Assembly: GCA_013398955.1 (NCBI GenBank)
Contig: VWPU01017877.1
Coordinates: 124,001 to 188,000 of the forward strand
Direction of reading: 5' to 3'
Length of the DNA stretch: 64,000 nucleotides
Source: Callaeas wilsoni
Lineage: Eukaryota; Chordata; Aves; Passeriformes; Callaeidae
Of the stretch, positions 1 to 13,800 are shown in pieces. How positions within the stretch are numbered: position 1 is the stretch's first letter; every line of letters starts with the position of its first letter. Position numbers and translations under genes: made by a program. The notes below the pieces were generated by a model. The model made no database searches and was not told the origin of the DNA. It saw only the letters and a list, made by a program, of their open reading frames with translations.

Positions 1-1705
1 CCCATTAGCATCATGCAACAAATCAATGAATTACCTTAGTTAATGTAGAACATGGAAGATCTGTATTAAAAAAGCCACACTGGTAACTAGAAATATCAGT
101 ATTTGACTTTCTTTCTCTCCTCCTGTGGAGGCAGAAACCAGTATTCTCAGCTGAAAAGATGCTCAAAACGCCACATTGAAAAGGAAGGTTTGTTGTTTTC
201 TTTTTAGACAACAGAGTAGCTTTCATTCAAAAGGAATGCTTTTGGCAAGTAGCAGTAAAGTCCATATAATTTCTACTAGCACTTCTATAGTGCTTTTCAG
301 AGTGTATTTCCAAAGCGGAGTTCTGTAAGCCTTACATTTTTTGTGTGCTGAGCCCACAACCACAGAAGAGAAGAGTCTCTGTTTAAAAAGGTAAGCCATG
401 AACATTCAAAGAACAAGGCATTCTTTGACATTGTCTCTTACCTGACCTATGAATTCAGGACTGTCCCCTCTTGCTACAGTACAGTATGAGTCACTGCTTT
501 CAAATCATGATGGCATTTCAATGCCTACTTGAATGTCAACATGCTTTCTTTTTGATTTAGCCTCAATCCCTTTAATGTCCTTTTTAAAGTGATTACAGAC
601 ACCAACCAGAAAGATAAAAAGGAGGTTAAAAAAATGCACAGCAGTGGTCTAACAGGAGGTTAGAAACCCTGACAATTTTAGAAAAAGATTTAACTGTACA
701 GTTGTTACATGTCAAAGGATCTGAATGTATTCCACTTTTTTTGGAAGAGAAAGTTGGCTATCCTAATCCTAGAAAAGAAAATATTGGGCACTAAAACTGT
801 GTATTGTCAGTGTCTGCATCACCATTCTCTACAGAGCAAGTGAAATTACGAAGCAGCTACAAAAACAACAACAAAAAAGTAGCAGCATCTTAGTCTCCCA
901 TGAATTAGTGAAGTTTGGCAAAACAATGTAAAATAACTTGAAAGCTGATCTACCAATAAAAAAACTAATCAGCTGATGTACTTTTTAATTTATGGAGCAA
1001 GACAAGTTCTTTGCCTACTGAAGATCTTGTGGTCTCTCACACATCTCCTGCTATTAATCATGAGAGAGCTCACATAAAACTTTGCTACTAGTGCAGCTCT
1101 TAGAAAACTGCAAATAGCTTTGTTAAGTCAGCCTTGGAAAACAAAGAGCTGGAGAGGCTAGGGAAGTTATTATAGAAGTGGACTTAACATTTTAAGTCAC
1201 AAAAATTTTCCAGCACTGTCCTAGATGGCAAGGATTTTGCACCAAGTTCTCTTGCAGTTTCCCTCCTGTCTCCTAGTCTAGTCAGCACAGTTTAGGAATG
1301 GATCTTGCCTTACACTCATCCTTTGTGATAACCATCAGCAGAAACCTCCCCCAGTTAAAGGAGTATTATGGATCCTTTATGCTGTGTTGAAAGACCAGAG
1401 TAGCATAAAGGGACCAGCATTGCTTATCCACAGTAATCAATGCATTCTAGGATGAAAAGTTAATATTGTATCTCATGCTATATTAACAAATTTTTAATAT
1501 TCATGTACTAATATTATTTAAAATATCCATAGATGTTGGAATATTAGCTTAGTGAATACATGGTTTTAATCCAAAATGGGGAAAATAACCGCCAGCTAAA
1601 CCAATGGCATTAACCTTCCAATGTCAGCTTGCTTTGCAATGGAATACTCTTTTAAAGCATGCTAACCCAAACAAATGTTTAAAAGCTAACCAAAGTACAG
1701 TGTAC
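1..1705. other. PAN3 intron after w17 (partial)
   Basis: 1.7 kb of AT-rich sequence downstream of exon w17 on the gene strand. No piece matching the last PAN3 exon, no poly(A) signal context I would trust and no recognisable repeat was seen. Short open frames here have no splice-site or family support. Confidence 0.7.
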
Positions 1706-1844
1706 CTTGTTAAGACATGAGATAATGTGACTGAGGTCAATCCAAGGAGTACCCGCTTCTGTCACCTGATGGAAAAGGTGATCTCGAAAGAGCTTTAGTA
1801 AATACCTGTCTCCAGTTTCTGACCACGTTGGGTCCTTCTGAAAC
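1706..1844 (-). CDS. PAN3: PAN3 exon w17 (last in window): knob domain, first part
   Basis: 139 bases: one base finishing Glu652, then 46 codons, [46 protein letters not shown]. The acceptor is ttttacaccag and the donor gtacac. This is the first part of the C-terminal knob domain, which with the coiled coil holds PAN2. Residues 653-698. The final exon, about 45 codons starting LDAGVPEK in other vertebrates, was looked for in positions 1-1705 and not found, so it lies beyond the left edge. Confidence 0.95.
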
Positions 1845-4800
1845 CTGGTGTAAAACAAAGGCTCATATTAAAGCTCAGTAAGTTAAGAAAAATCAAACCC
1901 CACAGATATACATGACATTTCAATCTCAGCTGAGTAGTCTTATTTCACTGCTAATCTACCTGTTATAAACTGCAATTAAATTAGGCCCCCCTTGCCACAA
2001 ACAGAAGAAAACATACACAAAAACTTTCTCAGCTGCTTGAGCACCTAAAGCTAATGCCTTCCAAGAGCCACAGAAAAATAATGGAAGAAAGCAAAAATTA
2101 TCTGCAACAAGTTTAACATGTAAAAAACATGTAGAAACCTGCATTATAAACATAACTCTAAGTTTATGCAAAATGCTGGAAAACAGACAATGAACACTTC
2201 ATTTTGATGTAGTTAGTCAATAAAAAAACAAGGTGAAAACTCACTAGCTTTAAACCCGTATCTACATCCTTCGCTTCAGCTAAAGCAAGCTATGGATTTA
2301 CTCCAGAACTACTGCCACTCACTGCTAAGAAAAACCATACTAAATACAATGAAGCAACTTGGGCCTATCTATTTGTAGCCTTCTCCTGTCTACTTAAAGT
2401 TTTGGTCAAAGTTGCTTATCTAATTTTTCTCAAGGCTTCTTAAATACTCATTTCTCCAGGGGTAAATACGGGGAAAAATGTTTAGCTTAAATTTATGAAG
2501 GAAGAAACAGTGCATTGCAAACTGGGTTTTACATACTCTAAACCACAAAACCAAGTATTTCTTACTCTGGCCTCTCATTGATTGTTCCCAATTTTGCTAG
2601 AAGCCTAAACAACCTTCCATTTTGCACCTCCTAGAAAACAAGAAAGAGATTAAGAGTCTCTGAAACAAAATTAAGAGGTTTACTTGCAAAAGATATATGG
2701 TAATAATGCCAAAGAAGCTCAATTAATTACAAAGACTTATTTATTCTAAGAAGAGGGTATAATTTTTTCAGAGATCAAATGCATTGTATTAAGTATCAGT
2801 AGTCCAACACTCATTTTAACACTTCAAATTCTAATGTGAAGATTCAACATCTAATGATACCTTTCTGCCCCAGCAGGAGCTGATCAGGCAATCTATTTCT
2901 TTGTGGAAATGTAAGTCTAGTCTCTTGCTAGCCTATACTTAAAGGCATGCTAAAATACAGTAAGTTAAACAAGAAGAACATGGGTTTTTTATATATATAC
3001 AGATATACACAGTTACCAAGATATGCAGAAGTATGTCGTATACTACCTTATTTCAGGTAAAGATGAGAAGAAAATCTACCAGATTTGTTTATCGGAAATG
3101 GTTTGCAGGCCATTATTAGTAAATATTTAGCAACAACATCATTGGACTAATACTCAAATAATAATTGATTGCAAAAATAATTCTGAAACAAGTTTTTTCA
3201 AAACAGTTAGAATCTAAGTCTTAAAAGAGTATAAATGCTGAGTCCATAAGTGATGGAAATAAAGCAATGACAATGAGGTCACACAGAGGCAGAACATTAG
3301 AATTACAGATGTTTAGAATATATGCAACTGAAAGTTGATTTAGTATGTTTTTCTACATCACTTAGGATGCAGTAAGAAAAGTAACATCCTAACTCACATT
3401 AAACAAAAAAAAAAACTCATAGTGTAAATCAAAGTTGTCAGGAAAAGATTCCCTCCTGGTATTATGCACATTCTCCAACGGCTCAGCTCTACAACATTAT
3501 TCATGCTAAGATGCATCTCATTCCCTGCATGATCATATTGATTTCAAATGAATTCAGTCTGGAGTAGATTACTGTGCACAGCTGGGTAAATAAAGTAGGT
3601 CAAGGTGATAACAGCTTGACCTTGCACATCCTATGGGTTGCAGATTTCTATTAATAGTCTATAAACACACTGGAGAACGGCTTGTACCACAGCAGTAGCT
3701 ACACTTAAAGAGACTGACATGGAAAACCAACCTTGTCCAGCTAGCCAAGGTCTACTACTTGGTCTAATCTCCAAATATTTTTTTGGTATGTGGTCAAATA
3801 TTCAAAAGCCAAAACTACATCTGTGTAAAGTTCACTGCCCTGCAGATTGCCAGTCAATGGTGACACAGTTGAGCAACAACACAAGCACTAAGTCTCCAGG
3901 TGGCCTCCCTGCAGGCTTAGTGGCCTGTAAGGCGGGAGATACTCTCCACAGGGCTTGGATGAACTGAGACTGACTGCTATTACAGCAATATGATGAATGT
4001 AAAGGTGAGGAAGGAAAGGAATAGAGTGATAGGGTCACTGCTCTGTGAAAAGTGAGCGTTATGAAGATATTAACTACATACAAACCACTCTTAGCATCAG
4101 AAGTCCCTAAGCTACAGATGAATGCATGCTTGGATGATATAAGGGAAAAAAAAAAAAAAAATCACACACTTTTTAGTGTGTGCTAGTCTTTTTCTAACAC
4201 TCCCTCCAAAGCATCTGCTTTGGGACAATAATGAAGAGAGGGTACCAGGCCAGACCTACGGGATACTGTAGCTGTGATGTTAATGGAGAGGATGTGGTAG
4301 TACAAACAAATTACAGCATGACAGCTAATTAAGAAGTGGTATTTATCACTGGCAGGTAAACAGCTATTGCCAAACTGGGGGCTGAGCAACGACTTGGATT
4401 TGTAGTAGCTCTGCTCACCTGCCAGTGAGAAGCAACTGCTCAAACAACCTGACTAAAAATACAGAAATCTTAATGCTGATCACACAGCAATCTCTGTCTT
4501 CGCTATGGGAAAGAGTCGATCTGCCCAGCTTTGTGCAGGCACATAGGTCACCTTAACAAGAAACGCTCTTAAACATCTCTCGAGAAGGATTAGTAGTTGA
4601 TTCTGATAAAGTGGGCACCCAACATCTAGAGGTACACAGATACTGCCTAGCTCTTCTACAGCTCCCTGCTTCTGATAGATTCCAGCATCTTTCATTAAGG
4701 AGGGAAAACTGTTCTCCAACAAGACAATACTGGAGAAATCAAGAGAACTGAGTCCATCAGAATCTCAACCACTGGTCTACTGTCTCAAAAAGTTCTCAGT

Positions 4801-7800
4801 GAGGGGTTATAATGGAGTGGAATCACAGGATTTGATTAAATCCTTGTGTAATACCCTATCCCACACATTTTCAGGGTCATGAAAGCATTCTGTAATGTAT
4901 CTCAGTCCTGGTAGAAATCCTGCTGTCAGTGGTTTCTGAGTATCAGACACTCCTTCCTGTTGAACAAATACACTCCGACTTGATACAAAGTACATATTTC
5001 CTTTATAGCTAGCACTTGATACCTTGACTGAACACCACAGACCAACCAAACTACCACAAAGCTGAACACAGTATCTCCGTGAATTAGAATTCACTTGGAA
5101 AGGAAAACATATGAAAGAAGTAAAGGGAACACAAACCTAAAAATTTAAGGGGCTGTATATATATTGCTGCATAACCTTTAGCATACATTACATGATCTAC
5201 ATGATGTATGTCATGATCCACATGGCTTTCTTTACTCAGAATGCTATTTTTAACCATGCTATAAAGAACATCATTTCCCCAAGACTACTGGTTGGAAATG
5301 AAGATGTTACTTCAGTTAAAGCACAGCTGAAGACATCTTAAAACTAGGCATTTCTTGAAGCTTTCGGGCTTTCAAAAGCCTGAGCTTGGAGTTGTCAAGC
5401 TTTCAGGCAGATTACTTAGGTTAATAAACAAACAAAAAAAACCCAACAGAAACCAGTAGGAAACATTCCCTTTTAAGGTACAACTCTAGGAATACTGACT
5501 ACAGGTCGTTCTGCAGGAATTACTACATGATTTACCTTTGCTAGGTCTTCTTCTATAACATCATTTCGCATCTGAGCAGCATCCAACTGAGTATAGAATC
5601 GTGCACCAATCATAGGCATGATATCATTTACACTGCGAAGCCTGTTTTGGTCGGTCAGCAAATATCTGCCAAAATAACCCAACCCCAAAATGATTACATT
5701 CTGCAAATTCCAGAGATTATATTCCATTATGATTTTATAATGATTTTTGACTTTTTGTATTTAATACACAAAATTGACAATTATTATGTTTCTTGAAAGA
5801 AGGTATCATCAGAGAAAACATATGTTAATTTGCATGTATACATCAAGTCAGTTACTTAAACAAGACAAGGGTATACTTTAACAAAACTCTGCAGTTCACT
5901 CCACTCAAACAGCAAGAACATATACAAAAAGAGAGAAGGATGCAGATTCAGACTGTAACGCAATTGTTTTTCAAATGAGGAAAGCAGCAAAGACTTCTAC
6001 TTTTCCCACTTGTGCTTCAAGGGGAAAAAGGCTGACTATACTGAACTATAAAAATAATATGCAACCAGAAAAAACTAGCACTCAGCCTTTTGGCCAAAAA
6101 GTCAATGTGCATATTTCTCAGAACCTTCTGAAACTATAAGATACGAGTAGCATATTGCTATTGCAGAGAACACGCAATGAAGTACTGAAGACAACCTAAA
6201 ATGCTTGTTTTGTTTACACTCCTAATTCTTACTAAAAGCTTTGCCAGCGTTATACAAAAAAATTCGTATCAATGTTTAACAGTGCACTGACCATGCAAAC
6301 AACAACGGCAGATTTATTTGTAATCTTACCTGCATCTAAAATTAACATAAAACTTTTGATGTTTGCATTTGTATACATAAAAAAGAGCTGCAATCTCTTT
6401 TAAAAGATTTATTAAACAAACTTACAAAATCAGATTCTTCAGATCAGAGGAATAGTTGATTGTCACCAGTTCCATTGCTTTCTGCAAATTCTCTCTCTGA
6501 ATTCCTGATAAAGAATTGCAAGCCAAAGCCAACACAACTTTCCCCAGGGAGATCAGATCTGCTTGCTAATAGGGAAAACACACACAGGTAAGATTCTTAG
6601 TACAGAGATAAATCCTACCTATGGTACTAGATGCTGTTAAAGAGAGACAGTTCTTCAATAACCTTAGAAGAATTTGAGCAACTAAAGTAAGTACTATTCA
6701 AATCAAAGTTCAATAAGATTGTTCAAGTTACAGTAGTTAAAATGTAAAGAGAAAAATCTGTCCTGACACCTAGCAATTTTTAAGTACTATATTTATCTTT
6801 GGATGATTAAAATTTACCTATTTTTAGCTTAAGGACAGTACCAGAGAGAACTGTGTAGTGAGTAGAAGCTCTGTAATGAGGTTCTCCGAACCACCCACCT
6901 GCTCGATCCTGACAAGTCAAGTTGGTAGCAAACAGAGCAAGTCTTCTCAATACGAGATGTAGAAATAAAAGGATTATTTATTAAAGTGAAACCAGCATTT
7001 TCTGCATTCATATCTTTTCGAACTAGCCATCCAGTGTGAATTCCATATCGGAATCCACACCACATTCTAGCACATATTACCATTTTAACAAATTGCTCTA
7101 GTATTTTCATCTCTGATGGACAGCATGAAAAGATCTGAACTGTGCAAAATAACTAGAGAGGTCTGTATGGCTGACAAACTGAACAGCATCATGTGTTATG
7201 AAAAAACCTTTGCATTACTAAACACTTTTGTTAAAAGCAGAACTGCTCTTAAAAGATGAACGCTGGACAGAGTCTGCTTTGCCGTAACAGAAAATTCTGC
7301 CAGTATTAATAGTCAGCCATGAGAAATGATTTTGAAAAGCCGTAACAGATTTTAAAGTCCACTGCTAAAAGCAAGAGCCTAATTTAGTAGCAAACAATGA
7401 CATTCATAGGAAAAGTTGAACTGGTTCTTTCCATGGAAAGACTTTCAACTGCACACAGCTTGGCCAAACTTAAAAACACCTGCAGCTTTCCATGCTGGAT
7501 ACATGCCTCAGAGTGAATTCAACAGTCGGTTAGAAATATGAAACTAGAATTTTCCTGAGGGTTTTTTTTTTGAGAAACAAAGGTATTTTTGCAAAACTAA
7601 AAACATAAAAGCTACTAATAATTGAGAATGTCAGTTCCATAGCCTAGAGCAAGGCCAAGCCATTTAGCAGAGAATGCAGTCATACAAGGAATCCACCTTC
7701 TGTCATTTCTGTCAGAAAGGCTAAAAAAAATCTGGCAGCACTGCAACATTCAAAGTTCTGGCTAGAATTTAGCAGCTTTAGAAAAGTGCTGTGATGATGA

Positions 7801-10800
7801 ACATGCCACAGTCCCTCACAGCTCTTCCACCCAGAGGTATAACCACACTTGCTGCCTCTGGTTGCAGTAGCTGAGCAGAGCCTTCCCTGAAGCCACGTCT
7901 CCCAGGTGCTGAGGGACAGGGAAAAATACCAAACCTTTCCAGGTCTCTCAATGTCCCTGCTGTTCCTATATCAAGTATGATTAAGCAGCACAATTTGGAC
8001 ATGGATACACAATATGTCAGAAGTTAAAAAGCATATTATTCTTGTAGCTAATGAAGACAGAAACAGGATGTGGAAAATGAGACAGAAATAAGGACAAAGT
8101 GGTTGATAAGGAGGTGGAACTGGCATTTGCTAGAGTATTTCCTAAGCAACACAGAATTTCTGAGCATCAGCATTCCTCTTTCCTTTGGTAAAGAGAAGTT
8201 AATCAGAGCAATAAACTCCCATTTTGGTGTGAACTATCTTCCACTACCAAGTAGCCAATTTCAGCAGCAGGGAACACTTATAGCTCTAAACAGAAGATTT
8301 TTGCTGATGCAGTATCTAGAGACATGTGTCACCTGAGACAATGTCATTTTCATTATGATTTTTTTCTCCAAAAAGACTTGGAAGAAATATGCAATTGTAT
8401 TAACCACAGTCTTACTTCCTTCTGCAGTCCTCTGATTTACACTTAGTATCTTTTAACTTTCAGTCATTCATAAGGATATATCCTATATAAATTCTGTATC
8501 ATCACACAACCCTGAGACACTGAAAATATATGACTTCAGGCAAGACCCTATGAAAATGAAGTCTTCCTCTGCACAGGTGCCTTCATAATACACATTGTAT
8601 TAGATTTTAGAAATGGTTGAGAAAGTCTTACATTTAACATCAGACAGGAAATTCTAAATTTGAGCTTTGTGGGGTTTTTGAGCATTTGACTTGCAACCTT
8701 AAATTTTTGTTTGTTTTGCAAATTACATCTACCACTAGAACTAGCAGAGAGGATATGACACTCCAATGCAGCCTCAAACACATAGTTTTCAAATTATGGC
8801 CAATGATTAGCTTGTTTTAGACACAAAAGTGGCTTAGATTCATCTCACTTATTTTAGGAACTTCAAGCATCCAGTCAAGAGACTGACCAATTTAAGATAT
8901 ATCTGTAATTCTGTAACACAATTCAGATTTTGAGCCGCTTGGACTGCTCTCTGGAGGCACTTCACTGTTAGCTGAAACCTTGAAAGAAAATGTTATCACA
9001 ATACCCAATATTTGAAGTTTTACAAGAACACAAAGGCAATATTTTTCCTGTGTGACTGGACAATCAGAGTATCTCAAGCTACAAAGATCCCATAAAGTTC
9101 AGGATTTCTGAGAGTCGGATTACTGTTTTAGAACCAACTAAACTACCATCTGCTGACCAACTGTATCCATTTAGACAGGGTACATGACTTCCCAGGAGCT
9201 GGCTTACACCATTCTTTCTGTAACAAAGCAATCCACATACACCTACAAAGTCCTAACCTTTCCTCTGAAAATATCAGCAGAGTCAGCTCTTACTCCTAGG
9301 CACAGAAAGGTTAAAGAAGGCACGCAAGAACTACTAGACTTCCTTGCAGCTGGAACACTAGAAATACATGCTGCATTCCTGTAGTAGCCTTGCTAGTGCA
9401 AGGTATAGATCTATATTCAGTACAATCATTTCCCTCTTTGTACTCCCTATTGTGTTTGCATGCTCCTATGGATCACGTAAGTTCCTTTTGCCAAAGATCC
9501 AACAGAAAACTTCTGCTACGGTAACTATCAACACTGACTATGAAGTCATACGAAGTTGATTCTTACCTTCAAGGAAAAGCTTTACACCTTCTAAGTACAG
9601 GCAGATTTTTGTTCAAAACTGCAGCTTGCATGCAACTAATAACCATTTAATTAGCAATACAATTCATAACTGCAACATGTACCAGCTTATTTTTTTATCT
9701 CTTGAAAGCTCTGCTAGTTAAGATTTTATCAGCATTTAGTTCATTGATAGAACTATTAAATAGCATTCACTAAAAACCAGCTCTAAGAGACAAACTCAGA
9801 AACAATCCCCTTCATTAATGTCTCCCTATTACAAGTCAATTTCAAGCCCTAAAGATACCTCAACATTTTATACACTTGATTTTACCAGCCAGACATGTAA
9901 GCTATTCAAATAAAACTTATTTTTCACAGGATCCATTTTCTAGAAACTCTTTGAAACTAACATTACTTTTTCTTTTGTTTTGTTTATCCTGTTCCACTGC
10001 TATGCTTGGATCAGTATCAGCTCATCCACACTCCAGTTCTGTGGATTCACTTATCCTTTAAAGTTCTGGAATTTGCCTTACAAATACCTCCAAGTTCCTA
10101 CATTTTGATGGGTGTTTTTAGAGTCAATGTTAATACCTGAGATGCCTCTTCAAACTAGTTTCTTTAAATTTGAGGAGGTGCATGTAAAAGTTATTTTGGT
10201 TTGCTAAACTTTTTGAAAATATTTACTTCAAGCAAAACTAACCTTATTGCCCTTGTTATAACAGTAAAACTTACATTCTCTTATTTTTTTAAAGGGGAGG
10301 ACTCACATTTTATTCCTAATACAGAAATATTTATTAAACCTTCTTACTGTTTTCTGTATGACCATTTAGTTTTCCCATCTGTACTCTGCAACTGATTGAC
10401 ACAAGATTTATGGATTGGGGCAGGGCAGGAAGTGATGTGCTGCAATTTATACAGGTTTAAGTGTTTTTTAACGCAAGTGGCCATTCATGTTTCACTTAGT
10501 TTTTTTTAGCTTCCCTTACTGCCGCCTTTATGTAACTCTTAAATGACCATAGAGATTAATGTGTTTGACACATTGTAAAGAATAACTGCACTCCTTTTAC
10601 ATAGCCCCTCACTGTTTTGGCCAAAATCTCTCTCTTTATATTAACCATGGGAAATAGCCAGAAAATGGCAAATCCTGACAAACATACCTTTCTCCTTTGA
10701 AGACAACAACAAGGAAATGCATATTAGCTGGGCAGTAAACCAAGAGATAACCTACGTTTTTAACAGTCACAGGAGTCCCAGAGGAATTCAGGAACTGGGT

Positions 10801-13800
10801 CATGGATCGAAAGAAAAAGGACAAGCAGCAGCTGTTCTTTTGTAATTTTATCTGACTAGGGCAAACAAAGGTAGAGCATGAGAAATGACTCCTAAATTTC
10901 AAGGAATGAACTCAGTCCGGCATCTCTGAAGGAAGAAAAAGGGCAGTGAAAGGCCAGCCCTTCTAGAAAAAGCAACAAAAAAAAATGCCATACTGTATTT
11001 ACTAATTGCAGTTTAGATCTTCCAAGCTAAGTATTTAGGAGTACTTATTTTCTGGCTTAGCAGTGCAACCTAAACAATTTGAATATTAACAATGTATAAA
11101 ACATGAAAAGCCATTCCCCCCAAAAAAAACTAGGCACTATCAAGCAAGTCAGCTGCTAAGTGTTGGGCTGCTATAGTGGTAAGTGCTTTTGACAGATTTG
11201 TGTACCTGCAAGTATTTTCAGATTTGTATCACCAAGTATTTTAAATGTTTTACTTTATTTGAATGTCATAATATCTCAGGAGGATCCCTTTCCAAGTTGC
11301 AATTAAAATAGAGAAGTACTTAGATTAAAATAAAAAATCTCATTACATTTTTAGGCATAAAATCCCTTACTTACATGTATTTTCATCTTCTCTCAACTGT
11401 TTTCCACTAAATTATTACCAAAAGCCCACTGATATGTAACTGAGTGTGTGTGTGTGAGAGCATGAAATTCTTTGGTACACTCCTCAAAGTACACTGAAAA
11501 CTGCTTTACTGTATCATTTAAAAAAAAAAAGTTATGTTCTAGGACATGGTCTCCAACAAGCTAGTTTCTGCTGGCCAAAGTTCAAACATTTCAGTTTTTA
11601 CTCGAAGACTATGAATAAGCATTTCTCACAGTGAATAAGTTCAATTAATGAAAATAAATTAAATCCAACTCCCTACTGTAGTCTTTCACTCCCAGTACAG
11701 ACAGGGTATGTGATGACTGCTGAAGTAACGTACTTTACCCTGAGGGGAAGTTAGGGAAAGAGGCACTCCTGTACACAGTGATGCTCCAGATGACTGTGGA
11801 ACAGTTTTTGTTAAGTCTAAAGGGGTTCTTCTTAATTCAGGAATTATGCAGAGTCCACGCTTCAGAGAACACCAGGAGAGCACGGAAAAACTAGGAGCCC
11901 AAAATAAAGATACACTAGAATCTTTTAGGCATGAGGAGAGGGCCTAAATGCAGTTAATTGAAAGATCTTACTCCTCTCTGAACAGGTATTCAACACTTAA
12001 TTATTTATGCTAAAATCACAAAAGACAGAGCAAAAACTATTACTGAATCATTATTTTTTATCTCTAACACTAAATGGAAGATTTTTCTTCTCCTTCATTT
12101 AGAAATTTTTACTTCCAATCGTTTCTCACTTAAGTTTGCTAAATGCTATAGTTCAACCTTTTTGGTGAGCTTGCTGAAATTTTAGAAGCAGAAGATATCA
12201 AAGTGAGCATTCATATTTCTAAATTACAAGCAAATTTGAATAGTGTACGGCAGAACCAAGACCAAATCGGAAATGAAAAAATACAGTCATTTACAGATAG
12301 AGACACTGGACTACAGTTTAATTAAAGTACTTGTCTTCCAAAAAGAATCACACTGGTTTGCAGTACTCCCTTTGCCAAGCCACCAACCTAACTGGCATTG
12401 TTGTCTTACCTGAAATTGAGCCATTAATGCCAGTGGATTATTTTGACTGTTGTCAAACGTCAAAACATCAAAGATTCCAACACAATTAACTCGTAACCTT
12501 TAGGAACAAGAAGAGAAAAAGAAGAATTGCCATTAAACTTTATTGGTTACTCAATTTTTCCTCTACCATTTATTAAATGGTTTGATATGATAAAAGTCAT
12601 CCGTACGTAGCAAATTACTATGCACCAGAGAAGACTGATTTTACTGTTTGATAAAATGCACAGACAATATTCAGTTTACAAATAAATTAAAAAATTTCTA
12701 AACTGACAGTCGTGGGTCTGATCTGCAGTTTGAGGATAATGCATAAGTCTTCCCAAAATATGTTTTAAAAGACCTTTAAAAAACCCAAATTACAAGCTTT
12801 AGCACACTGCCTCATGCCAGATGAGAGAATTTAGTAGCTATTTATGTATCAGGTGCACAGTCAGCAGCTGCCATGAACACAAAGCACAGTAACACAGTGA
12901 GACAGAATGTTTTCATTACCTTGTTTTGCCCGTTACCAGAATCTTCGTTGGATCCATAACTCTGCACGCCAGTCCTGCTGTGTGAATGGTCCGTAAGGCA
13001 GAGCTGAGCTGCACAATATATGCCCATATCAAAGACTCTGGAAGCAATCCTGCATGCTGCCGTGGCAGAGGTCCATCATGCTGACCTAGAATCAAAACAT
13101 TGCAAGCATCAATAGAAGGCTGCTGTGCAAAAGGCAAATTACATCTTGAATCATACAACTAACTATTATTCATTTTATTTAGCTCTTAATAGTCCCTGAA
13201 AGACACATCTATTGTGCTTTAAAGGTGAGTTTGGGAGTAGATTTTTCTTCATTGGTTGGTTTCAGTCGTGGTTTTTGAAAATGTTGACAATTCATTAGAC
13301 ATTTTTATTTTCACTCTTATGTTCAGGGAAACAATGTTTTGAAGTTTAGAATGAGCACTGGTTGGAAATTGCTCAAAGTACATCAAAATATGCAGGTACT
13401 TCAGTACTACCAGTATCCTGAAAGATGGAGTATGTACCACAATAGTTGCAACAGATCCCATTTTATCTCCTTTATTACAGGTAGGCTTCCCAATTAAACA
13501 TTTTCTATCATCTAATAAGAAAAAAATAACACGCTAATTTCAAATTACATGGGCAAATCAGACAAGGATTTGGTGGCTAAACATCATTGAACACAACTTC
13601 ACGTATGTTCGGCTGTGACACAGCTCCCTGACAAGCCATCACTGCATGACTCCTGTGCCATGGGTCATATGAAAGAAATGCATTGCTCCCCTTCCAAAGG
13701 GATTCGCAGTTCTCCTCTCAAAAGTGAAACTCAATCTCTGCAAACGCACACTCAAATCCTACACTGCAAACAGTTTGAGTAATACTGAGTCACAGATGAA

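Larger units (their letters stand above)
2631..5535. other. PAN3 intron w15-w16 (2.9 kb)
   Basis: Mostly unique AT-rich sequence. Three small inverted-repeat structures stand out: 3597-3622, 4146-4182 and 5358-5408 (separate entries). The 4.2-5.1 kb part is richer in GC and holds several minus-strand open frames of 80-95 codons. None carries PAN3 sequence or matches a family I know. Confidence 0.7.

Noticed and set aside
1..1705. Last PAN3 exon and 3' untranslated region
   Set aside because: I searched for the coding sequence of the LDAGVPEK...YSDLKRCFENTF region on the minus strand and did not find it, so it must lie outside the window.
4146..4182. Rho-independent terminator
   Set aside because: Hairpin plus T run is present, but this is a vertebrate intron, where such terminators do not operate. 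Kept only as a structural repeat.
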